From Synechococcales cyanobacterium PMM_0073 (GTDB lineage Bacteria > Cyanobacteriota > Cyanobacteriia > Elainellales > Elainellaceae), in contig CASBQH010000437.1 in NCBI GenBank assembly GCA_949127695.1, positions 1 to 9,116 on the forward strand: 9,116 bases of DNA. The letters are read 5' to 3'. The notes under the pieces were generated by a model that worked only from the letters and a program-made list of their open reading frames with translations, ran no database searches and was not told the DNA's origin. The position numbers were made by a program, and so were the translations under genes. Positions 1 to 6,218 of the stretch are shown piece by piece (positions within the stretch are counted from its first letter, which is position 1; the number at the start of each line of letters is the position of its first letter).

Positions 1-3
1 GCC

Positions 4-615
4 ATGTCAAATGTCTACAGCGGCTGGATTCTCTGGAATTTGTTTCTGGCTTTCATCCCGCTGGCGCTCAGCTTCTGGCTGTTTCGCCGCACAAAAATCT
101 CGCGTTCGCTGGTCTGGTGGCTGACGCTGGTGGTGTTTGTGGCCTTCTTGCCCAACGCCCCCTACCTGCTGACCGATATTATTCATCTAATTCGGGGCAC
201 GCGCGGCGGTCTGTCGATTTGGGTTGTGGTGCTGGTACTAATTCCGCTGCATCTCTCGGCGATTCTGGGCGGCTTTGAAGCCTACGTGATTTCGTTGATC
301 AATCAAGGCTACTATCTCCGCAAGCAGGGGGCACAGCGAGCGCTAATCTGGGCTTCTGAGCTGCTGATGCATTTGCTCTGCGCCGTGGGGGTATTTATCG
401 GGCGCTTTCGGCGCTTCAATAGCTGGGAGCTGGTGACAGGGCCGGGTGACGTGCTGGCTACCACGCTGGATGACCTCACCAGCAAGCGCCCTGTGGCAAT
501 GATTATGCTGATTTTTATTATTCTGACCGTTTTTTACTGGGTAATGAAGCAGGTGACGCTGGGGCTGTACCTGCGCTACCGCTTTCTTCGCATGGGCAAA
601 GAAGTGCTGGACTAG
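4..615 (+). CDS. DUF1361 family integral membrane protein
   Basis: This is a polytopic membrane protein of unknown function. About five hydrophobic segments are visible, roughly residues 9-27, 33-50, 72-97, 113-133 and 163-187. The DUF1361 hallmark, a Leu-Pro-Asn-Ala-Pro-Tyr-Leu-Leu-Thr-Asp stretch at about 49-58, follows the second helix, and an Arg-Phe-Asn-Ser-Trp motif (137-141) follows the fourth. The stop is TAG at 613-615. The ATG at position 4 is the first one visible, but the frame is open to the window edge, so the true start may lie upstream and no ribosome site can be judged. It converges on the ABC exporter gene, with only 36 bp between the two stop codons, and that gap holds a 13-bp tandem duplication. 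Family membership is fairly secure; biochemical function is unknown for the family. Confidence 0.8.
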   Translation: MSNVYSGWILWNLFLAFIPLALSFWLFRRTKISRSLVWWLTLVVFVAFLPNAPYLLTDIIHLIRGTRGGLSIWVVVLVLIPLHLSAILGGFEAYVISLINQGYYLRKQGAQRALIWASELLMHLLCAVGVFIGRFRRFNSWELVTGPGDVLATTLDDLTSKRPVAMIMLIFIILTVFYWVMKQVTLGLYLRYRFLRMGKEVLD

Positions 616-641
616 GGCGCTGGGGTAAGGCGCTGGGGTAA
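616..641. repeat. 2 x 13 bp perfect tandem duplication after a stop codon
   Basis: Two identical 13-bp units (GGCGCTGGGGTAA) occupy 616-628 and 629-641. They start at the first base after the DUF1361 stop and fill most of the gap between two convergent genes. No hairpin followed by a T-run is present, so I do not read it as an intrinsic terminator. Replication slippage is the simplest origin. Confidence 0.9.
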
Positions 642-651
642 GCTGCCGGCA

Positions 652-2409
652 CTACACTGGGCTTTCCACTTCAGCTTCCATCACATGCTGATCCCAGAGC
701 TGGCGATAGAGTCCAGCTTGGCTGAGCAGTTCGCTATGCGTCCCAGACTGGACAATTTTGCCTTGATCCATCACTAAGATCCGATCGGCCATAGCCGCCG
801 CCGAAAGCTGATGTGAAATAAACAGCACCGTCTTGCGCTGCCGGTCTTCCGAAAGATTTTTGAGAATATCGGTCGCCGTCTGGTTATCGACGCTGGAGAG
901 CGCGTCATCCAAGATCAGCACCGGCGCATCCACCAGCAGGGCGCGAGACAGCGCCGTTCTCTGCCGCTGTCCGCCAGAGAGCGTAATGCCGCGCTCGCCC
1001 ACAATTGTCTTGTACTGCTGTGGAAAGGTGAGAATTTCGGGGTGGATTTGAGCTTGCTTGGCCGCAGCTTCTACTTCCGGCTGCTCGCTGGCCGGGTCGC
1101 CGTAGCGGATGTTGTTTTTGATTGTGGTGCTAAACAAAAAGCTCTCTTGCGGCACGTAGGCAATCGCCGAACGCAGGTCGCTCAGCCGAAGCTGCGTGAT
1201 GTCATAGCCATCGAGGTAGAGCTGTCCGGGGTCGAGTTCCAGCAGGCGGGGCAGCGCGTTGGCCAGGGTCGATTTGCCTGAGCCAATTGGCCCGACCACC
1301 GCTACCGTTTCGCCCGCCTCAATCGTAAAACTGACGTTATCTAATGCCGGATGCTCGGCTCCCGGATAGGTGTAAGAGAGATGATGGGCACTCAGCCAGC
1401 CGCGCACATCGGCTCGCGGCAGCGGAATGGCGTTGGCGGCATCGGCAATTTTGGCCTCAGTCTGTAAGATCGCTTCTAGCCGGTCAATACTCACCTCGCC
1501 GCGCTGATAGGCCGTGATCGTAAAGCCCAACAGCGCCGTGGGGAAGACCAAGCGCTCGGCAAACAGCAGCAGCGCCACAAAATTACCGACGCTGAGGCTG
1601 CCGTCAGCAATGCTGCCAATCCCCAGCGCCAGAATCACAATTTGGCTGATGCTGGCCAAACCGCGCAGCAGCGGGAACAGCGTGTTCTGAGATTTTGAGA
1701 GCTTCAGGTTGGCGCTCAGCAGCTTCTGGTTGCGAAGGCCAAAGGCGCGGCGCTCGTTGGCTTCCTGGGCGTAGATTTTGATCAGCGCTATGCCGCTCAT
1801 ATCTTCCTGGATCAAATCGCTCAGCTCGGCGGTTTCTTGCTGCACGGCCAACTGCTGCGCCCGCAAGCGCGTGCTGAACAGCTGCACCAAAATCAAAATG
1901 CAGGGATAGACGGCCAAAGCCGCCAGCGTGAGCTTGACGTTGATCTTCAGCATCGCGGGCAGGGTGAGCGCATAGGCAAACAGCATATTCGCCAAACTCA
2001 GCACCGCAAACCCCAAGAGCCGCCGCACGTTTTCCACGTCGCTAGTCGCGCGGCTGATCAAATCGCCGGGGGTATTGACCGTAAAGTAAGCGGGTTCCAG
2101 CGTCAGCAGATGGCGGAAAATTCGCTGCTTCAGGTCAAATTCCACCTGTCGCCCGACGCCAAACAGAATCACCCGCGAGGTCATTCGCATGATCCACATC
2201 AGCGAGGCTAGCCCCACAATCAGCAGCGAGTAATAGACAACTTGGGTCAGGTTGAAGGTTTGCTGCAAATCGTCCAGCCCATTCCGGATCAGCAGGGGAA
2301 TATAGACCCCTGCTGCATTTACGACAAACAGCGCCAAAATCCCTAGGCTAGCCTGCCGCCAGTGGGGGCGCATGTAGGTGCCGAGGGTGCGTAGACGAGA
2401 CTGAGCCAT
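652..2409 (-). CDS. ABC exporter half-transporter (membrane domain fused to ATPase), MdlA/BmrC-like
   Basis: This protein exports an unknown substrate (lipid, drug or peptide) across the inner membrane using ATP. Residues 1-310 form the type I exporter membrane domain, and 335-585 the nucleotide-binding domain. Visible motifs are the A-loop Tyr348, Walker A GPIGSGKST (373-381), Q-loop Gln421, the X-loop VGERG (470-474), the ABC signature LSGGQ (477-481), Walker B ending at Asp501, D-loop SSVD (505-508) and H-loop His533. The residue after Walker B, normally the catalytic Glu, is Asp502. In the family this is typical of one partner in heterodimeric exporters such as MdlA/MdlB and TM287/288, so a second subunit may be encoded elsewhere; none is in this window. 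Length (585 aa) is normal. The ATG at 2407-2409 lacks a clear Shine-Dalgarno sequence. Substrate cannot be assigned. Confidence 0.93.
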   Translation of the reverse strand: MAQSRLRTLGTYMRPHWRQASLGILALFVVNAAGVYIPLLIRNGLDDLQQTFNLTQVVYYSLLIVGLASLMWIMRMTSRVILFGVGRQVEFDLKQRIFRHLLTLEPAYFTVNTPGDLISRATSDVENVRRLLGFAVLSLANMLFAYALTLPAMLKINVKLTLAALAVYPCILILVQLFSTRLRAQQLAVQQETAELSDLIQEDMSGIALIKIYAQEANERRAFGLRNQKLLSANLKLSKSQNTLFPLLRGLASISQIVILALGIGSIADGSLSVGNFVALLLFAERLVFPTALLGFTITAYQRGEVSIDRLEAILQTEAKIADAANAIPLPRADVRGWLSAHHLSYTYPGAEHPALDNVSFTIEAGETVAVVGPIGSGKSTLANALPRLLELDPGQLYLDGYDITQLRLSDLRSAIAYVPQESFLFSTTIKNNIRYGDPASEQPEVEAAAKQAQIHPEILTFPQQYKTIVGERGITLSGGQRQRTALSRALLVDAPVLILDDALSSVDNQTATDILKNLSEDRQRKTVLFISHQLSAAAMADRILVMDQGKIVQSGTHSELLSQAGLYRQLWDQHVMEAEVESPV

Positions 2410-2484
2410 GTGAACAGGACAGGTGAAAGGATCGGCAGGCCACGTTCAAATAGTGACCATCAGCCATGACCACTTTATCGTATT

Positions 2485-2532
2485 GACCCGGCATCCAGCT
2501 GACGCAGTATCCAGCTGACGCAGTATCCAGCT
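2485..2532. repeat. 3 x 16 bp tandem array just downstream of the YdcF-type gene
   Basis: Two perfect copies of GACGCAGTATCCAGCT lie at 2501-2516 and 2517-2532. A third copy with three mismatches is at 2485-2500. The array begins exactly 3 nt past the TAG stop (2536-2538) of the minus-strand DUF218 gene and lies upstream of the ABC exporter gene. The rest of the 126-bp gap (2410-2484) must hold any exporter promoter, but I see no clear -35/-10 pair in it. Confidence 0.9.
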
Positions 2533-2535
2533 TGA

Positions 2536-3633
2536 CTAAACCGCCAGCGGGTCGGCCAGCCAGCCGCGCAGAAAATAGTAGACCGTGGTCAGATATTCGT
2601 TCACCACCCGTGAGGTGATCACCAGCGCTTCGGTACTCGGCAGAATATCGGTGAGGGCTGCCAGCTCCCAGCCGCGCTGGATCTGAAAGATATAGAAGTC
2701 AGTGGGGCGGGGCGTCACTTCAAAATTTAGCCGTGAGAAGGTGGAAGCGGCGCGGCGGATCATAATCGCTGGCGTCACTAGCACAATTGGAATTCTGGGG
2801 CCGTTGACCAGCGGCGGCGGGCCCGTCGGCTTTTTACAGGGGTTCAAATTGGGCGGACAGTTGGCTCCTCCCGCCGCATCCAGAAAGATCTGCCGCACCG
2901 AGATTGCGCTGCTGCGCGGATCAACCCCGATCACATCTAGGGTAATTTGGCTCTGCGGCACGCCGTTGCGGGTGAGCACGTCAATCACCCCCTGCGCTTC
3001 TCCCCCACCGGTCGGTCGGCCAAACTCATCGACCGGCTGCGGCCCAATGCTGACCACCACAATTGGCGTTCCGCCCCGCTGAGTGCGATTGAGATACAGC
3101 TCGGCGGCATAGATTAGCCGCGACTGGAGCGCCACGCTGATGCCGCCATCGGGCTGGGTAATCTGCGCCCGGACTCGTGCCGTCGGATCGCGGGAAAAGG
3201 TGCTGTCATCTAGTACCACAATCGCCCGCACCTGGCGCGGATTTGAGGCTTCCTGGCGGCTGACGGCCTCCATCACCGTCCGCTGTTCGGTCTGGGCTGT
3301 CAGCAGGTAGGCCGTGATCGGCAGGCTGCAAATCAGCAGCACCAAAAAGGCCGACATCACCTGCGGCCCCTTCACCTTTTCGACGCCATTGGCCAAGGCA
3401 ATCGCCAGCAGGGTGAGGGTGAGTCCTAAGGGACGCAGCGGAAAAGAAACAATTGCCCAAAGAATCCCGACCGTGCGGTTGCTGGGATAGATGAAGGCCA
3501 TGGCGATCAGGGTGATGAACACCGCCACCCCAAACCAGGCAAAATATTTGGTGTTGTAGATCGAGGGCCAGACTGCCTTTAACAGGTAATACAGCCCTAC
3601 CAGCAGCAGAATTTGCGTAATCAGCTCGAACAT
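2536..3633 (-). CDS. Membrane-anchored YdcF-like (DUF218/ElyC/SanA family) protein
   Basis: About four N-terminal membrane helices (residues 3-21, 30-49, 54-82 and 92-113) are followed by a soluble DUF218 domain from about 135 to 345. Support for the domain is the central Glu-Ala-Gln-Gly-Val-Ile-Asp segment (212-218) and the late LVTPAIMIRRAASTFSRLNF stretch (285-304), which aligns with the family's LVTSxxHxxRA motif. DUF218 proteins include ElyC and SanA, which have envelope roles; the biochemical reaction is not settled. Here the usual His of that motif is not visible (Ile-Met instead), and a Cys/Pro-rich loop (259-279) is inserted before it. The ATG at 3631-3633 is backed by GAGGA at 3643-3647 on the minus strand, 9 nt away. 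The gene sits between sugar transferase and ABC exporter genes, which fits an envelope role by context only. Confidence 0.75.
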   Translation of the reverse strand: MFELITQILLLVGLYYLLKAVWPSIYNTKYFAWFGVAVFITLIAMAFIYPSNRTVGILWAIVSFPLRPLGLTLTLLAIALANGVEKVKGPQVMSAFLVLLICSLPITAYLLTAQTEQRTVMEAVSRQEASNPRQVRAIVVLDDSTFSRDPTARVRAQITQPDGGISVALQSRLIYAAELYLNRTQRGGTPIVVVSIGPQPVDEFGRPTGGGEAQGVIDVLTRNGVPQSQITLDVIGVDPRSSAISVRQIFLDAAGGANCPPNLNPCKKPTGPPPLVNGPRIPIVLVTPAIMIRRAASTFSRLNFEVTPRPTDFYIFQIQRGWELAALTDILPSTEALVITSRVVNEYLTTVYYFLRGWLADPLAV

Positions 3634-3683
3634 GCCCGATTTTCCTCAGTTCCCGCAAGACGCATCCCAGCGCGATATTAGCC

Positions 3684-3710
3684 TGTATAACTCTACTCAA
3701 ACTGAGTCAA
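3684..3710 (-). promoter_or_regulatory. Candidate promoter for the YdcF-like gene
   Basis: Read on the minus strand, TTGACT (3705-3710) is followed after 15 nt by TATACA (3684-3689), giving a leader of about 40 nt before the ATG and the GAGGA ribosome site. The spacer is 2 nt shorter than ideal and contains a small inverted repeat (ACTCA-AAC-TGAGT on the plus strand). This rests on sequence resemblance alone. Confidence 0.3.
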
Positions 3711-3814
3711 AATCAAACAGGCTATGCAGGAATCTTAGAAAATTTTGGCCGAGACGAACCAAGTGCTTCACCCCTAGCGCTAGGTTGCGTCGAGGATTTG
3801 TCAGCAGCAACCCG

Positions 3815-4510
3815 CTAGTAGGCTCCTGTTTTTTTCAGCAGCACCCCAATCGTCCGCCCGATCAGCTTGAGGTCATAGAGCGGCGTCCAGCGCTGCTGAT
3901 AGCGCAGATCAAGCTCCAGCACCTGCTCAAAATCTTTGACTGCCGAGCGTCCATGTACCTGCCATTCGCCCGTTAGACCGGGCTTGACATTCAGCCGCTG
4001 CCAGTGATGCGGCTTGTAGCGGCTGACCTCATCGCGCGTTGGCGGGCGGGTTCCCACCAGGCTCATATCGCCTTGCAGCACGTTCCAAAACTGCGGCAGC
4101 TCATCTAGGCTAGTTTTGCGTAAGAACCGCCCAACTCGCGTCACGCGCGGGTCTTGTTTGTTTTTGAAGATCAGGCCGCTGGCTTCGTTTTGCACTACCG
4201 ACTTAAGCGCTTCAGCATCCTGCACCATGGAGCGAAACTTGATAATGGTGAAAGGTTTCCCCTGCAAGCCAAAGCGCTCTTGGCGATAGAGCACAGCGCC
4301 AGGGCTATCTAGCTTGATGGCAATGGCGATGGGCAGAAACAGTAGGGCAAAAATGCTCAGACCAACCACTGCCCCAAGTAAATCGAGCGAGCGCTTAATC
4401 CCAGAGACTGCCGAGCGATGAGGCGCTTCACGAAATATGGGGAGATCTGAAGCGGCTTCGATTGGATCGCTGGCCATAGAACTTTGCTGTGTGGGAGCGG
4501 AATCTAGCAT
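3815..4510 (-). CDS. Bacterial sugar transferase (monotopic phosphoglycosyl transferase)
   Basis: This protein probably transfers a sugar-1-phosphate from a nucleotide sugar to undecaprenyl phosphate at the cytoplasmic face, the first step of exopolysaccharide or glycan assembly. Residues 1-36 are a polar leader and 42-66 the single membrane (re-entrant) helix. The catalytic domain follows, with KFRSM (91-95), the Asp136-Glu137 pair in SLDELPQFWNVL, GDMSLVGTRPP (147-157) and KPGLTGEWQV (176-185). The C-terminus ends Lys-Thr-Gly-Ala-Tyr, as is common in the family. At 231 aa it is the short PglC/WcaJ-catalytic-core form without the extra N-terminal helices of long WbaP-type enzymes. No glycosyltransferase or Wzx/Wzy gene is in the window, so it looks detached from an EPS locus. 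The start at 4508-4510 has no strong ribosome site; Met12 is an alternative. The sugar specificity is not readable. Confidence 0.9.
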   Translation of the reverse strand: MLDSAPTQQSSMASDPIEAASDLPIFREAPHRSAVSGIKRSLDLLGAVVGLSIFALLFLPIAIAIKLDSPGAVLYRQERFGLQGKPFTIIKFRSMVQDAEALKSVVQNEASGLIFKNKQDPRVTRVGRFLRKTSLDELPQFWNVLQGDMSLVGTRPPTRDEVSRYKPHHWQRLNVKPGLTGEWQVHGRSAVKDFEQVLELDLRYQQRWTPLYDLKLIGRTIGVLLKKTGAY

Positions 4511-4922
4511 GGATCAAATTTAAGGACGAGTGGTAGAGCAATCGCTGAACGTGATCCAACCGCCTGCTGCTGAGCCAGTTGAATTGGCTACCCGCAGTGA
4601 GGCGAAGATCTGCACCTGATGCAAAACCTAGCCGAGCCCAAATTTTCTGTAGCGCCAGTTCACGAAACTGCTGTTTGTGAGACGCTACTCAACAGGAGAA
4701 CTCAGCCAGGAATATCACTGTGGCTTCTACCAAAGCTCGCGAAGCCACAAAGCTCACCCGTCGCCATATTAGACCGTGCTTTTGGGCGCTTTGTCTAGTT
4801 AGATTTGATACAAAGATATTCAAACTTCACGGCAGGCTAATTTTACGGAGTCTTTTGTGAAAATTTGATGAAGATGCGCCCTCACCCAGAACCTCTTTTT
4901 CTAAGTGCGATGAGTAATCTCC
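4511..4922. other. 412-bp intergenic region without a convincing gene
   Basis: This gap lies between the Rieske oxygenase stop and the sugar transferase start, both on the minus strand, so it should contain the Rieske 3' end and the transferase promoter. I found no clean -35/-10 pair and no hairpin followed by a T-run. It contains a 9-bp inverted repeat (4719-4749) and a 59-codon plus-strand frame, 4619-4798, from an ATG to TAG. That frame has only a weak GAGG 15 nt upstream of its start, and its translation matches no family I recognise. The right part (about 4795-4875) is AT-richer than its surroundings. Confidence 0.6.
4719..4749. repeat. 9-bp perfect inverted repeat (possible hairpin)
   Basis: TGTGGCTTC (4719-4727) and GAAGCCACA (4741-4749) pair perfectly around a 13-nt loop. 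On neither strand is it followed by a T-run, so it is not a standard intrinsic terminator. It could stabilise the 3' end of the Rieske transcript or be a remnant of a repeat family. A repeat of this size can also arise by chance in 9 kb. Confidence 0.45.
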
Positions 4923-6035
4923 TCACAGTTTGCCTTGCTGCACCTGCTGCCGAATCAGCCGCTGGACGCTGGTAATGGCGCGGTTTAGCTCATGGCTCTG
5001 GCGCTGTGGGTTTTGCAGGTAAGCCTGCTGCTCTTCTTCAATCATCAGCATATCTTGCTCAACTAGCCCATCTAAAATCCGCTGGGCGGAGCCAAACAGG
5101 CGGTTTTTGAGAAATCGCCGAAAGCTAATCGGCAGCTTATGCAGATTGTCGAAGGCGTTGAGCGAGGTGAAATGGATCAGATAAGCGCGGGTGGCAGTCT
5201 CTGAAATGGGGCAGACCAAGCAGCAGATTTTGAAGTCCTGCCCCAGCGTCGCCACCCAATGCGGATAGATATAGCTAACATCTAGCGGTTCTGGGTGCAG
5301 CCGCCGCAGCGCTGGGAAAAACAGCTGCGAAATCGACCAGATTTTGTCAATTTTGTAGTAGCTCTGCGCCTGATAGTGAGCATCGACCCGCTGAGGGGTT
5401 TCTTCTAGATCTTGCAAGACTGGATCAGCCCAAGCCTGATAGTCCTGATGCAGATGCCCGTGGTACATATCCATCAGGTTCTCCATCAAAAACGAGTAGT
5501 GGGCTTGGCAGTCAATCAGCGAAACCGTGGCAATGTAGTTGAGGTGATCCCACTCAGGCAAGCCCAGCGGCGGCGCTGAATTAGCCTGGGCAGCATCGCC
5601 TGGGAACAGCCAGACAAAGCCATCCTGTTCGCGTACCGGGTAGCTCCTGAGTTTGGCGCTGGGCAGCTTTTGGCGCTCGTTTAGGTAGGGCACTGCCGCG
5701 CAGGCTCCGCTGCCGTCAAAGCACCAGCCGTGGTAGCTGCATTCAATCTGATCGCCCACCACCTTGCCATGGCTCAGCTTCACCTGCCGATGCAGGCAGC
5801 GATCTTCAATCGCCTGGATTTGCCCTGCCGCATCTCGAAACAGCACAATTGCCTGCTGCCAGAGCGTGACGCCCAGCGGCTCAGCCTGGAGTTCTAAGCT
5901 GCGCGCCACCACATACCAATGGTTGAGGTTGATGCCCCAGCGCTCAGATCTGAGCGACTCAGGCTGAATTTGAGCGGGGGACTGAGATGGGGACTGAGAG
6001 GGAGACTGAGATGAAGACGGGACAGACTGCTGCAT
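4923..6035 (-). CDS. Rieske [2Fe-2S] non-heme iron oxygenase, terminal oxygenase component
   Basis: This enzyme should use O2 and electrons from a reductase or ferredoxin to hydroxylate, demethylate or otherwise oxidise an organic substrate. After a Ser/Gln/Pro-rich leader (1-28), the Rieske domain spans about 37-145. Its cluster ligands are Cys80-x-His82 and Cys99-x2-His102. The catalytic domain carries Asn186-x2-Asp189-x2-His192-x3-His196, and Asp328 in EQDMLMIEEEQQ is the likely carboxylate ligand of the mononuclear iron. The second His is one residue closer than in most family members. The layout and length (370 aa) resemble single-component-type alpha subunits such as the PaO or vanillate demethylase groups; no reductase gene is adjacent. 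The ATG at 6033-6035 has AGGAA 6 nt upstream. The gene is divergent from the SDR/GMC pair, suggesting shared regulation. The substrate is unknown; a carotenoid or other isoprenoid is possible from context. Confidence 0.88.
   Translation of the reverse strand: MQQSVPSSSQSPSQSPSQSPAQIQPESLRSERWGINLNHWYVVARSLELQAEPLGVTLWQQAIVLFRDAAGQIQAIEDRCLHRQVKLSHGKVVGDQIECSYHGWCFDGSGACAAVPYLNERQKLPSAKLRSYPVREQDGFVWLFPGDAAQANSAPPLGLPEWDHLNYIATVSLIDCQAHYSFLMENLMDMYHGHLHQDYQAWADPVLQDLEETPQRVDAHYQAQSYYKIDKIWSISQLFFPALRRLHPEPLDVSYIYPHWVATLGQDFKICCLVCPISETATRAYLIHFTSLNAFDNLHKLPISFRRFLKNRLFGSAQRILDGLVEQDMLMIEEEQQAYLQNPQRQSHELNRAITSVQRLIRQQVQQGKL
5977..6012 (-). repeat. 3 x 12 bp in-frame array encoding Ser-Gln-Ser-Pro units
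   Basis: Three 12-bp units (5977-5988, 5989-6000 and 6001-6012), differing at one or two bases, encode a Ser-Gln-Ser-Pro repeat in the N-terminal leader of the Rieske oxygenase. The leader precedes the folded Rieske domain, so changes in copy number would probably be tolerated and leave the frame intact. Confidence 0.85.
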
Positions 6036-6063
6036 TAAACGTTCCTAACACCAAGCTTCTTTA

Positions 6064-6156
6064 GCTAGTCTAATCGCCAAAACCACAGAATCGGGCGGGT
6101 TCTCTACTCAAAGAGGGATGGAAATCTGAGAATTGTGAATAAAAGTAAAGACTAGC
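6064..6156. promoter_or_regulatory. Divergent promoter region with an 8-bp inverted repeat pair
   Basis: The 183-bp gap between the divergent Rieske and SDR genes contains GCTAGTCT (6064-6071) and its exact reverse complement AGACTAGC (6149-6156), 77 nt apart. One copy is near the Rieske start and the other abuts the candidate SDR promoter, an arrangement that would suit a regulator acting on both genes. I saw no good -35/-10 pair for the Rieske gene. Regulatory function is inferred. Confidence 0.3.
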
Positions 6157-6191
6157 GGTTGGCTGGATCGTTCAGCTGGGATACAAACCGC
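6155..6191 (+). promoter_or_regulatory. Candidate promoter and overlapping operator for the SDR-GMC operon
   Basis: TTGGCT (6159-6164) and TACAAA (6182-6187) are separated by 17 nt and would give a leader of about 25 nt before the SDR ATG. The same stretch is bounded by GCGGTT (6155-6160) and its complement AACCGC (6186-6191), with a smaller GCTG/CAGC pair inside. A dyad framing both promoter elements would be a natural repressor site. Function is inferred from sequence resemblance only. Confidence 0.35.
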
Positions 6192-6208
6192 GCTTATTAA
6201 CTTAACCT

Positions 6209-6215
6209 GAGGTGA
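6209..6215 (+). promoter_or_regulatory. Strong ribosome binding site of the SDR gene
   Basis: GAGGTGA is complementary to seven bases of the usual 16S rRNA 3' end and lies 3 nt before the ATG at 6219, a little close. It fixes the start and is the best ribosome site in the window, suggesting efficient translation. Confidence 0.75.
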
Positions 6216-6218
6216 ATC

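Noticed and set aside
1837..2211. A 124-codon plus-strand frame opposite the ABC exporter
   Set aside because: It lies entirely antisense to the conserved membrane domain and its Gln/His/Arg-rich translation is typical of an antisense shadow.
3206..3700. A 164-codon minus-strand frame overlapping the start of the YdcF-like gene
   Set aside because: It lies in another frame of a clear membrane-domain gene, its translation has low-complexity, frame-shadow character with no family resemblance, and the YdcF-like frame has the ribosome site and the membrane helices.
3773..3784. 12-bp palindrome CCTAGCGCTAGG downstream of the sugar transferase
   Set aside because: About two perfect 12-bp palindromes are expected by chance in a window of this size, and it has no T-run that would make it a terminator.
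3829..3835. Seven-A run (minus strand) near the end of the sugar transferase gene as a programmed frameshift site
   Set aside because: The run falls on codon boundaries AAA AAA ACA, so it does not match the X XXY YYZ frame, and the unshifted protein already ends in the normal Thr-Gly-Ala-Tyr tail of the family.
3801..3847. Imperfect 13-bp repeat (12 of 13 matching) on both sides of the sugar transferase stop
   Set aside because: It is short, separated and built from Leu-Leu (CTGCTG) codons on one side, so chance is a sufficient explanation.
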